Shown here in pieces: positions 24,487-35,165 of a stretch of DNA of 64,000 nucleotides. Source of the DNA: Limonium bicolor (Eukaryota; Streptophyta; Magnoliopsida; Caryophyllales; Plumbaginaceae); assembly GCA_023374045.1 (NCBI GenBank), contig CM041776.1:480631925-480695924 (forward strand). The letters run 5' to 3'. Made by a program: the position numbers and the translations under genes. Every line of letters begins with the position of its first letter. Positions within the stretch are counted from its first letter, which is position 1. The notes below the pieces were generated by a model that made no database searches, was not told the origin of the DNA, and worked only from the letters and a program-made list of their open reading frames with translations.

Positions 24487-26380
24487 GCCTTTCAAACACT
24501 GAAGGATCTACTGATGTCGGCACTAGTATTGACCATTCCCGAGGGTACCAACAGATTCGAGGTGTACTGTGATGCACCTGGTACGGGTTTAGGTTGTGCT
24601 CATGCAAAACGGGAAGATCATCGCCTATGCCTCCCGCTACCTGAAGAATCATGAGGAAAACTATCCCACACATGACTTAGAGTTGGGCACAGTAGTCTTC
24701 TCATTGAAGATCTGAAGCCAATTTGTTTGGAGTTACTCTTACCATCTACTATGACCACAAGAGTCTATTGCATCTCTTCACACAGAAGAAGCTGAACATA
24801 AGACAGAGATGGTGGGTCGAGTTCTTGAAGGACTACAACATAGATCTGAAATACAAAGAGGAAAAGGCTAATGTAGTAGCCAATGCACTGAGCCTCATAC
24901 ACTCCTTATGTGCTTTCCTAGCAGGCAGCAATCTGATCGATGATAGCACCACTCAAGAGAGCGATTACTACATGCAGAGCATCAGACATAAGCTGATTGA
25001 GGGCACCTTTGAGGGTCAGAAGTACGATTTCAGACAGTGATGAAGGCATGATCAGATTGAATGGCCGACTGTGTATCCCCGAGTCTGCTCCTGACCTGAA
25101 GGAGAAGATACTACAGGAGACCCGTTGCTCATCCTTATCTATCCACCAAGGATCATCCAAGATGTATAAGGACCTGAAGGTACATTTCCGATGGAGTGGG
25201 ATGAAAAGGATGTAGCTGACTTTGTGACCCGATGCTTGACTGGCTAGAAGGTCAAGTTTGAGCATAAGAGACCGGGCGGGCTAGTGCAGCCTATGCCCAT
25301 TCCTTGTTGGAAGTTCGAGGACCTATTTATGGATCTCGTGGTCGGTCTCCCACTGACTAAGGGAGGACTGAACATGATTTAGGTCATAGTCGACAGATTG
25401 ATGAAGGTGACCAGATTCATCCCCATCAAGGATACCGATACCCCAAGTTGGCGAACTTGTTCTAGAAGGAGATCATCAGGCACCATGGCGTGCCTATGAC
25501 GAATGTGTCTGATAGAGACTCCCAATTCCTCTCTAGATTTTTGGGGCAAGTACAGGAGGCCTTGGGTACGAAGCTGAAGCTTAGTATGACCTTCCATCCT
25601 CTGACTGATGGTCAGAGCGAGAGGACCATTCGACCCTTGAGAACATGCTTCGGGCATGTGCCTTAGATTTTCAGGGGAGCTGAATTGATCAACTTCAACT
25701 GATAGAGTTTGCTTATAATAATAGCTACCATGCTTTGATTCAGATGCCGTCATTTCAGGAATTATACGGTAGACCCTGTAGGACACCACTGTGTTCGGAC
25801 AAGGCCAGTGAGAACACCTTCTTAGGCATGAGTACCTAGAGCAGAGTAAGGAGGATGTTCTATCGATTCGTAGGAACATGAAGGCATTCCAGGATAGGCA
25901 AAAGTCCTATGCCGACATCAGGAGGTGAGACATAAGAGTTTTTTGTTGATGATAGAGTCTTCTTCAGAGTGTCACCCATGAAGGGCATCTTCCGATTCGG
26001 GCAGAAGGGCAAGATGAGCCTTAAGTACGTCGGGTTGTACAATATGACTGAGCGAGTGGGCTAATTAGCTTACAAGTTAGACCTACCTGCAGAGCTAGGA
26101 AGAGTGCATAACATGTTTCACCTCTCATAGATGAAGAAATATGTACCTCACCCCTCGCATGTTTTAGAGCCTCAGAGACTAGAGCCAGCTTTGAGATACG
26201 AGGAGGTACCTCTTTGAATCCTCAATACGTAGATGAGAGTGACCAGGAACACGACCGTCAATGTGGTCAAGATCCTTTGATCTAACCATAATGTAGAGGA
26301 AGCCACATGAGAGTTAGAAGACTCACGAGGGCTAAGTATCCAGTGCTTTTTGATTAGCGGTTGTTGTATACTCATGGGGT
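24487..26380 (+). pseudogene. Chromovirus B: broken pol (RT end, RNase H, integrase, chromodomain tail)
   Basis: This is the 3' half of a Ty3/gypsy chromovirus polyprotein, which would copy and integrate the element. In order: the end of reverse transcriptase (AFQTLKDLLMSALVL, from 24487); RNase H starting [13 protein letters not shown] (about 24556), with [20 protein letters not shown] and [21 protein letters not shown], where NVVADALS is usual; the integrase zinc finger with SIHQGSSKMYKDL, whose last Cys is replaced by Gly before a stop (about 25231-25246); the integrase core with WKFEDLFMDLVVGLP, SDRDSQF and DGQSERT, so the acidic residues are still visible; the HNMFHLS segment; and a chromodomain-like end with TRNTTVNVVKIL (about 26243). 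At least two frameshifts (about 24597 and 24715) and several stops break it. Four stops fall where tryptophan is expected. Gag, protease and most of RT are missing. Confidence 0.92.
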
Positions 26381-26869
26381 ACGTGGGCGTTACCCTTTTT
26401 TAAGGGGGTAGAGCCACTTGGGTGCACATGTGTGCACTGGTTGTTGTTATCTATGAATTAGTCGTATGTGACATTTGGTTGTTTGGTGAGTGTGTGCACT
26501 TGGTTGAATTATATATATGTATCATGTGTACCTTCTAAGATGCTGGTAAATGTATGATTATGCACATTTACTGAAGTAGTACTCCTATCGTTAGTGATGC
26601 ATTGATATGAGTTATGGTACATGATACAATTGCTAATGAGATATTATTAGTGATAATGATGCCACGGATGTTGGCTTTGTGCTAGATATGCACACCTTGA
26701 TATAACTGAAATTATGGAGCTATTGGATAGATATATGCGTTATAGGGTGTAGACCCTATCGGGACTTGTTCCTTAGATAGATTTTGAGGATACCTAGAGG
26801 AACTTAATTCCTTAGGATGATTGATTGAGAAATATGACTTCGGGACGAAGTCCTTTTAAGGGGGTAGAT
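26381..26869 (+). mobile_element. Chromovirus B: 3' untranslated internal region with two polypurine tracts
   Basis: It starts with tacgtgggcgttaccc and a polypurine tract ccttttttaagggggtagag (about 26392-26412). It ends with a second tract, ccttttaagggggtaga, at 26852-26868, directly before the LTR. Family A has the same pair of tracts in the same order. No coding is seen between them. Confidence 0.8.
26852..26869 (+). other. Polypurine tract of chromovirus B
   Basis: aagggggtagat directly precedes the LTR start TGAATTACCCC at 26870. This is the expected plus-strand primer of an LTR retrotransposon. Confidence 0.85.
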
Positions 26870-27029
26870 TGAATTACCCCTAAGCTTTATAGAATTTAAT
26901 GAAGGGATTAGATGACCTCTAAACATAATAATATAACTAAACATATATAACTTGATGGTTGCAAATGAGTGTCATGGTGTGTACCTAATGCTATACCCAT
27001 CAAATCTATGAGAAAGTGGCTGAAATAGG

Positions 27030-27185
27030 AGGTTCTGACCTCCACAACGGGTAATTTTGATCCCAAGAAAGACACTTCCGGACATCCGAAACCTCAGGCC
27101 AGACCCAGGAACAGACAAGCCATTTTCGGACAGTGCAGTTCGGCCTCTGGAACGGGCAGTTCCGGCCTTCAGAACAAACCTCGTA
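27030..27185. repeat. GC-rich dyad module in the B 3' LTR
   Basis: Short words ttccgga, ttcgga, ttccggcc, gttcggcctc and gaacgggca recur in both orientations within 150 bp of otherwise AT-rich LTR. The corresponding place in the 5' LTR of B lies in the part left of C and cannot be seen. Confidence 0.5.
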
Positions 27186-28000
27186 ACTGCATAGGTAGCT
27201 TGCACCAAAATATTGTTTTTGCTCTAGATTCTTCGTTATAACTCTGATTTCACTTCCGTTTGTTCCCACCCACCCATCTCTTCATTATCTATCATATGAA
27301 AGGGAAACTATAGGATTTTGAATGTTTTGAATTAGACTAAAGTGGGAGTAATTACAAGGAGAAACCATTACATGGATTAAGAGCACAAATGATGTGAGTG
27401 AATTAAGAATATACTCCATGTGGCCAAGATGACTCATTAAATAATAACTCCCTCAAAAACACAAATGAATACACCTTAGAACAAGGTAACTACACAAGTT
27501 ACAATCTAACACATGAAACAAGTCCAAATGCACAACATGTAACACCTTAATATTATAAGTTGCAAAATTACAAAAACTACCCCTAAATATCTACAAGATG
27601 TCCGGTCAAATGAGAAGGAAACCAAAAGCAAAAAGAAAAATTGAACTATACAAGGAAGCTTCCTAAAGTCAAAAGTCTTGCCACCTAGGGATCTACAACT
27701 CACACTCATCTTATACCCTCACTCACCCATCTTCTCTTCTTTTTCCCATGGTTTCATCAATCCTTGCTGCTCCCAGCCGAAAGTAAAATCCCTTTCTCCT
27801 TCATCTTCTTCCTTTGAAGCTCCATTGATGAACAACTTAAGTTCTGGATAAACACCTCTCATAAGTCCTTGTTTTTACATTAAATCTGCTCCTTCTTCAT
27901 CCAGAACTAAAGCACTCTTCTTCTTCTCCTTGTATGGTAAAAATTTACAGCTTGAAGGCTAGGAAATCCGAAAATAACACAAGGAAATTTCAACAAAGAA

Positions 28001-28330
28001 CAAAGGTAAAATGTGCTCTAAGACTACAAGTCTTTTCCATTCATTTATATGTATAAAAATATAACTCAAGTGACTCAATTTCTGCACTTATTTTATGCAA
28101 AATATGGAGCTCCTTCAACCCTCTTTGATGGCCGAAAACTCCTTGTGAAACAAGCTCCAAATTTGCGTAAACTTCAACCTAAAGGTGAGATTTGAAGTAA
28201 GATTTTTAAGTGCCTAAGTTATCTTCCATCCTTAGATCCACCAATAATCTGATATTTTACATGTTTCCTAGTCCTTAGCCGAAAACTTGAAGAGGAAAAA
28301 CACTCATCTTGACTCACGGTAAAATATACT
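28001..28330 (+). promoter_or_regulatory. Cluster of splice-donor-like motifs in LTR-B (unit 1)
   Basis: AAAG|GTAAAATG (28004), AAAG|GTGAGATT (28184) and a third GGTAAAATAT (28318; CAAG|GTAAAAT in units 2-4) are spaced about 180 and 134 bp. Each of the last two follows a GGCCGAAAA or AGCCGAAAA word by about 50 bp. The 5' LTR of B has AAG|GTATAA, AAG|GTAAAG and CAAG|GTAAG at 10078, 10233 and 10372. Use as splice sites is not shown. Confidence 0.35.
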
Positions 28331-29497
28331 CTTACGGTCATTTTTATGCTATAAGATTTAGATGTTGTTTATGGAGTCTAAAATACCATATCTTTGAACC
28401 TTTCTTCTCCTTGTATCATGGCTGAAAAATGGATTCTTCAACCCTTTGAACCTTGGGGGAAAATCAAGAGGAAACGAGAGGAGAAAAATCAACACTAAAG
28501 AGGATAAGGATTTAATCTAAGTTTTGCTGTTCCCCTTATATAAAGTAGGATCAAAAATCTGGTGGAGAAAACAAGGAACATAAGCTAGCTTTGGAGCTTA
28601 AAGGTTAATGCTCAACCTTGCACTTGATTTAATGTTTTTAGTTGCACAAGTTGGTGTATTATGTATGGCCAAAATTTAAGTGTCAAAAATGGTCTACAAT
28701 GACCTAGGAATGGATATAAACTTGCATTAAAACATTTGGTTAAGTTGGTAAATGACATAAGGACTTAAATGTCAATTTTATAATGTTTAAGTGGCTATAA
28801 TGTAAAAACTGAAACATGGGGAGTATAATATTAATTTGGTCAACAATTATGAGTATTTGGATGTTTTAAAAGTTTGCAACATGGTTTGAATAATGACCAC
28901 ATGTTAATGCTATTTTTATAAGCATTTTGGTGAATTTAATACTTTTAAAAGCATAAGTTATATTAGTATGTAATTGGGTGTAAAAATATGGAATTGTAAG
29001 GGCGGTTAGCTGATTTAAAAGACTTCAAATTTTGGGAGCTAAAATACTTGCAAAAATTAAGTTGGCTTTGGAAGAGATTAGAGACAAAAATTGGCTTTAA
29101 AAGTATATAGAGGTTTACTGTAACACCCCAAAGAACAACAACAAACTTAACAACAAACTGCAGCGGAAAACATACTTCATCACATTACTTATCTCGTTGG
29201 TGTTACACGCCGTTAACCACCCATGTGGCTAACAAGGCTATTACATATACATTGTATCGGTCTGATGGACTATTCCGAGCGACTACGCATTAATATCCTT
29301 TCCATTAACAACACAACATACATATCCATTCCAACTGTACCGAGTATTTACAAACCAATGCCGATAACAATTTCGGTCTTACTACACCTACAAAACATAA
29401 ACAATTTAAATGGCTACCCATGTACAAACGACTACCCCGTCCTACTCTCGAACGGATTCCAGCTCCTTGTACCTGAAATAGGAAGAGAAGAAAGGGT

Positions 29498-29512
29498 GGC
29501 CCCCAAGGGGCT
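29498..29512 (-). promoter_or_regulatory. Conserved GC clamp near the LTR 3' end (unit 1)
   Basis: ggcccccaaggggct can pair as a short stem and is followed by cagcacctttgctggta, as in A2. It is repeated at 39147, 48727 and 59554. Confidence 0.4.
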
Positions 29513-31134
29513 CAGCACCTTTGCTGGTATGGTAATCCCGCAGCCCACATGCTACCGGGCCACGCACAACTAATTGTCGTCTTAGCATGCGGTTGATTAT
29601 ATTTAAATCATGCATGCAACTGTAAACACACAACACGAATCATTCCGTCTCAATGGGCTCGACAAACAGTTAACATATCCTTACTTGGTAGGTCACTCAT
29701 GATATTCATTACCCCTAGAGTGTTTCTTCTCTAATGGAGCTACTTCCTTAATAGACGACAACTACCCATTATCGGGTTATCCTTAAACGCCTCTCATCAC
29801 AAACTGGGATTCATATCCATGATCCACATACTCCACATTTTACAACATATGACATTCATCACATAACAACACATAACAACACTTTTCACGTTTCAACGTG
29901 TACATAATAACATCACAATAGATATTGCATCATAACAACAATACATAACATAACGGGCACGGTTCCCTTTATGAACCGGCCCAAACATAGTCAGTTCACT
30001 TGTAGCCTAGAGAATGTTGCCAGTCTCATGATAAGCTCATTACATAACTCGTTACCATCTCGTTAAATGAACGGATAACTTAACACAAGGTGTCTCGGAT
30101 ATAGTGATCCAAGCACACCGAACAAACATAACATAGTATGCCCCTGTGGCCCGACGTGAGTCAGTAATAGCCTTGGTTAAGCTAAAGGGAAGGCTGGAAA
30201 CCAAATTGGAAAACAACCATAACATACAGAGAGGATCGAACCTGATATGACAATGACCCCCATACTCACACGCGTGGCCGGAACAGACCGGACTCCTCAC
30301 TTCCCCCGTTAGCACTTGTTAGAAGTTCAACTTTATTAAACAATCACAAACATTGGGTTAAGTCTTGTTAGACACACACAAGGGAAGGGAGAGTCATACA
30401 TTCACACACAAACATCACACACAAACATCACATGACTAACTCACGCATAGCCGTGGTCAGAACGTTCCTTAGGTGGGAAACGTTATCACCGGATACTGTT
30501 CTCTTACGTTTACCTAATAGTGGTTAACTAGCCCTTCAAGCGCATTCGAGGTTACCGGTATCGGCACGTAAACATACAACAACGATAATGACTGTAAACT
30601 CGTTTCATGATTTATCTTATAACGTAGCAAACACACAGAAAAACACATTGGCATACAAGCCGGTGTAATCCGGTAGGACACAGGTTGCAAGAAAACCATA
30701 CCTGTCACCGGAGTCCACTTTATCATGTCCACTTATGTTCCTCGAGCAACTCTCGAACAACTGATAACATTACATGTACTTTTATTAACATTGGGGTAGC
30801 ATGATTGTTTAAAGTCTAATGTTCATAACTTATCCCCGTTAACTTAGTTACATAACTTCACATTTTAACTTGTTTACTTTCACATTTTACTACAACTTTT
30901 CACCTACTTGATTGTCATTATAACCCACCTAATATGTCTTAAACAACCTTATAACATCATTACCTAACAATCCCCTCATTACATTTCATTTTATAACCTT
31001 AAACATTTCAATCATCTTACTTAACTTAATCTCTTAAGTCCTTTTATAATTATTTTTCTAATCACCAATACTCTGTTAATGGCATACCACTAACACCACT
31101 TAACATTCTTAAAATTTAATTTTTTTTTTACAAA

Positions 31135-31254
31135 GGACGACCGACCCACCCTGGGTAGGTCGCCTGGGTGGGTCGGGTGCAGAGAGCATCCGAGTTCACA
31201 GTTTTAGCCCGACCGACCCAGACTGGGGTCGGTCCCCTGGGTAGGTCGGCTGCA
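31135..31254. repeat. GC dyad module of the tandem-unit LTR (cgacccacc type), unit 1
   Basis: Two units carry inverted words: cgacccacc...gggtgggtcg at 31141-31178 and gaccgacccagactggggtc with a gtaggtcgg arm at 31210-31250. It is GC-rich, follows an oligo-T run, and sits where A1 has the 71 bp repeats and A2 the ggtccgggac units. It recurs at 40791, 50354 and 61187. Confidence 0.75.
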
Positions 31255-33854
31255 GAACCTCTCCTAAAAATGCCTATCTTATTCCAAACTCCTCCACAAG
31301 TTTCCTTATATGCTCTAACACCATTTGGGCACTTTAACACCCTCTTAAATCATGCATTAAACTCATTAGTTGACCCACCATCAAGCTCCTTGATCATTCA
31401 CTCAAATTCTTGCAAAATTCCTAACACTTGTAATGTTTTTCCCTAAGTTCCTAAGTGGTGGTTTATACTTATGATAACAACTAACTAAAATGTTTTCTCA
31501 CCACCATCACATCTACTCCAAGCATCATTCCTCACAAACACCTCCATTACACAACTCCTTCTATATCCACAAGTTTACACTTAGACCTTCACAAGGCATT
31601 ACTTTTCCTTTGTTTACCTAAACTTTAACAAGACTTAATACTTCACATATCATAACTTTGGTGTGTATAAAACACTCATTTGATTTCTAAATCCTCCAAG
31701 ATTATGCCCAAGGCATCTTAACACTTAAAACACCTTAATTCACCATCTTCACACTTAACCATTCCTAGCACCTTCTAGGTCATAAAATCTCATTACTACA
31801 CATAAACTCCTTCGTTTATCAACTAAATTTCGCCATGGGTTCTCTTGTATCACCTTACACCAAAACACATAGTTTTTCACCTTTTGACAACCAAGAACAC
31901 TTAGTCACTTAATACACATTCCTTACACAAACATATTGTTTTTCATCCTTTAACCATCCAAGGCATTCATCTTCTCAACAATGCTCTTTACACACAAGTA
32001 AACCTTTAAACTACACTACATCACAATATAGTGCATAAACTTAAATTGCTTGGCACTTAGGCCCTTAAATTGCATAAACCATAAACACTGAATTTCCCAC
32101 ATTATATTTGCCTTTGACCTGCAATTACACCCAACAATACATATGCCCTTAATAAACTCCTTGAGAGCATTTTGCTAACTCATTTACCATTAGCTCTTTA
32201 GGTATTTTATTAAGCAAATCAAGCTCCATTTTCCTAGGCATTTAAACCACATTAGGTTAACACATTTACCTCTTTTCTTTCAAGACTTCCCATTTTTTTC
32301 TTTGTTCTTCCTTGATAGAAAATCGGCAAGGGATTTTATCACTTTTCAATCTTCTAATCAATACACATATAAGGGTAATGAGCATTAAGTTTAATACTCC
32401 AACTCATAGTTAAACCCTCGGTTTACATAAGTGTCTAAAAACACTAAAATTTGATGATTACCTTTGGAATTTGAAAGAGAGCTTGGACAAGTGGCAATAT
32501 AGGACTCCTCCTAGCCCTTTGAGTTTTGAATTAGCTAAGAAGAGAGAGCAAGGTAATGCACCATTGTAAGGTGATTTTTCGGTTAACAAGGAAATGAAAG
32601 GAAACTTGGTTATTCTTTGATTTTCCTTACCTTGAAGCATAAGAGAATGGCAAGGCATGAAAATATGAGCTCAAGCTCCTTCAATGGTGAATCTCCATGG
32701 CACCAAAATTGAGTTCTTGAAGATTTGAAAAGAGGGAAATGAAGAGCTTGCTCCAACTAGAAGAATGGTAGTCTTGAAATTGAATTTGGATCATGGAGTC
32801 ATGAGTTACAAGCATTCAAAGATGGAGAATTGGTACTTGCTGTAGCAAAACGAGATGGAGAATGGAGGATGGAGATAAGTGACGGTGGGAGCAAGGAGAA
32901 ATGAAGGAAAAGTGAGGAGAGAGGTAAGCTTTGGAGATATTTATGTTTAAGGCAAAAAGTAACCTTTTACTTACTTTTCTTTCTTTCTTTTAATTGGCTG
33001 ACTTGGTATGGTGACTCACCCTCTAAAAAACGTGCCCCCTTTAATATATAACATATATATGGCCTTTGTTGGCCAATTAAACAACTTATGTTGACTTATA
33101 ACTTAAACTAGCACTATTTGAGCACTATTCACAAACTAAGGCACATATTTGTGAAATTTTTGATTTCCCATTGATTTAGACTTCCTAATGTGATACTAAG
33201 TAGTACACATATTAATTAAAGAGTAATGATGGACATTTAGCCATTCAAAACTCATTTACAAGACAATTTTTCAAAAATGTGCTTTAAGGCTCCTTAAAGC
33301 ACATTTTGTGTTTAACTTGTTTTCAAGCTTGGTTTTCTTTAGTAATTGATTTAATATGTTCATTAACATATAAATAAGGTCTTGGTAAGGTTATTAGGTC
33401 TTAACCAAACTTATCCCAAGCTTAGAGCCATTTTCGCCAATATTGGCTTTAAGGTATTTATTTGTGTTTTGTTTGGTTTAATTGTCTATCAAAGTTTCCT
33501 AAGGACTTAATTATCCTTATTAAATCATAATTGAATATTACTAAGTCTTGGTAGGCTCTTTGGGTCCCAACCAAGTTCACTCCAAGCTTAGAGCATGTTT
33601 TTGCTCAAGCTGTGTCTTAGTGCTTTATTGTGTTTACTATGGTTTAAGTTGTACACTGACGTTTCTAAGGCACTTTTTAGCCTTTAAATACCATAGTTTA
33701 AATGTTTAACAACATATCAAGGTTTGGGGTATTTCAATCTACCCCCCTTAAAAGAACTTCGTCCTCGAAGTTCACACTTCCCACACATCGTTAGATTAGA
33801 ACACGAGAATAACTCACAAAATAGAACTTCCATAACCAAACGTACTTTACATCA

Positions 33855-34165
33855 CAACCTCGGACTTAATGGTCCGGGTAACATATTCACATGCATACAT
33901 AACATAACATAACATAACATAACATAACATAACATAACATAACATAACATAACATAACATAACATAACATAACATAACATAACATAACATAACATAACAT
34001 AACATAACATAACATAACATAACATAAGATAACATACTTACATGATAACCTCGGACTTAGTGGTCCGGGTACCTTAATCAACATTATACTTACATAACAA
34101 CCCTTAGACTCTCTGGTCTGGGTAACATAACAACATTTAGACACATAGGTCTAGGTAACACAACA
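33855..34165. repeat. Diverged minisatellite (ctcggacttartggtccggg) around the AACAT array, unit 1
   Basis: Four related copies are seen: cctcggacttaatggtccgggtaac (33858), cctcggacttagtggtccgggtacc (34049), ccttagactctctggtctgggtaac (34100) and tagacacataggtctaggtaac (34137). They are linked by acataacaac-type spacers. The AACAT array lies between the first two. Confidence 0.7.
33897..34035. repeat. (AACAT)n array, about 25 copies, unit 1
   Basis: A pure AACAT run ends with one variant unit, aagat, before aacatactta. On the minus strand it reads as a repeating MLCYV peptide, which is an artefact of the 15-base frame cycle and not a gene. Confidence 0.97.
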
Positions 34166-35165
34166 ACTTTCGGAACTCGACCAAATTAGGACTCAAGGTC
34201 AAAATAATATTTATTACACATACCACACAACATGTCATAGCATGTATAACAATAAAAAATATCTTTGATATACACTGTTATCCCGCAGAACCCGGTCGCG
34301 ATGGACACCTTCCGTCCCCGTGCCTTTGGGAGATCAAAACAATCACTTAAATTTAATTTTTTTCCTTGTGAGGTTAAGTAAGAGAACTTTAATTATGTAA
34401 AGTATCTATCGACGTTTTGTAAATACCAATTCAAAATCCTTTTGAAAACAGATACAGCTCCAAGTCCAACATATGCTCTTTACTTCTTTCTTAGCGTGGT
34501 TAATTGTGACCACTTACAGGGAGCTTCAAGAATCATCCAACCCTGATGTGATCAGCATCAGTGTTGAACTATCCTTCCACCCCAATTTGTGTTCGGCTTC
34601 CCTTGATCTCATGATAATCAAGTTTCACCTCCCACTTCAATTTCAAGCATCAAGTAAATCACTCATTTCCAATTTTCTATCTTTTTAATCATTCTAATCA
34701 TGATCATAACATCTCCAAGGGATAGAACTTCGTCTATCAATTATTTCCATACACTTTAATGTTGTTACCTAGGGAATCTTATTCTCACTAGGTTCTATGT
34801 CGGTTTCATACCCTTTCGTGAATCACTATATAGTATATACACATATATTTTATCAAAATACCACACACAGTTTCACATTTATACACTGTCGGGTTTTTTT
34901 TTGTTCCCCCGGGAGTTTCTCTACTCCCCACACTTGTACTATCACACACAATTGTTAACAAACAAACACACTTATCACAATGGTATTCGCATCTTCTGTG
35001 CGCAATCACCACAATTAAACCATGAATGAATGTGTATGTTTACGTACGTAACACACACACCAATCATCAAAACAAATTATTCTGTGCTATGCACAACATA
35101 AATCACGTACACTTGTACGGTAATACACACTAAGTGGTTTTGCGCTCTACCCCCTTAAAAGGGAT

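Larger units (their letters stand above)
26870..29118 (+). mobile_element. Chromovirus B: 3' LTR, first 2.25 kb, interrupted by a family A element
   Basis: It begins TGAATTACCCC after the polypurine tract and aligns with 9233-11215 of the 5' LTR, including the acaccttag(a/g)(a/t)aaggtaac block and the tttaaaagcataagttat block at 28953. It stops at ...gaggtttac where a family A LTR starts TGTAACACCCC. From 27607 onward it is also the left part of tandem unit 1. The two LTRs of B differ clearly by eye, so the insertion is old or the two LTRs come from related but different copies. A GC-rich block lies at 27030-27185. Confidence 0.78.
29119..33736 (-). mobile_element. Family A 3' LTR in tandem unit 1, 4.6 kb
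   Basis: The plus strand runs TGTAACACCCC ... GGGGTATTTCA, 4618 bp, with a polypurine tract to its right on the minus strand. Its left neighbour is LTR-B, not a primer site, so it is the 3' LTR of a minus-strand insertion. It carries the GC clamp at 29498, a GC dyad module at 31135-31254, donor-like motifs on the minus strand at 32457-32466 and 32627-32636, and a purine-rich plus strand at 32460-32960. The plus strand left of 32450 is very G-poor. Confidence 0.88.
33737..35165 (-). mobile_element. Family A 3' untranslated internal region in unit 1
   Basis: It begins with a polypurine tract on the minus strand (ttttaaggggggtagat, 33737-33753). It holds the AACAT array and its flanking minisatellite, then the catccaaccctgatgtgatcagc block shared with A2. 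It ends at the pol-side polypurine tract (ccttttaagggggtagag on the minus strand, about 35143-35160). No coding is seen. Confidence 0.75.

Noticed and set aside
25379..25879. A 166-codon minus-strand frame
   Set aside because: It is the antisense shadow of B's integrase region, where the plus strand shows SDRDSQF and DGQSERT.
29223..29573. A 116-codon plus-strand frame, also seen shortened in other units
   Set aside because: It is antisense to the family A LTR, and its start and length change between units through small indels. Its repetition reflects the tandem duplication, not coding constraint.
33897..34035. Telomere or interstitial telomeric repeat
   Set aside because: The unit is AACAT, not the plant TTTAGGG/CCCTAAA repeat, and it is embedded in a retrotransposon body.
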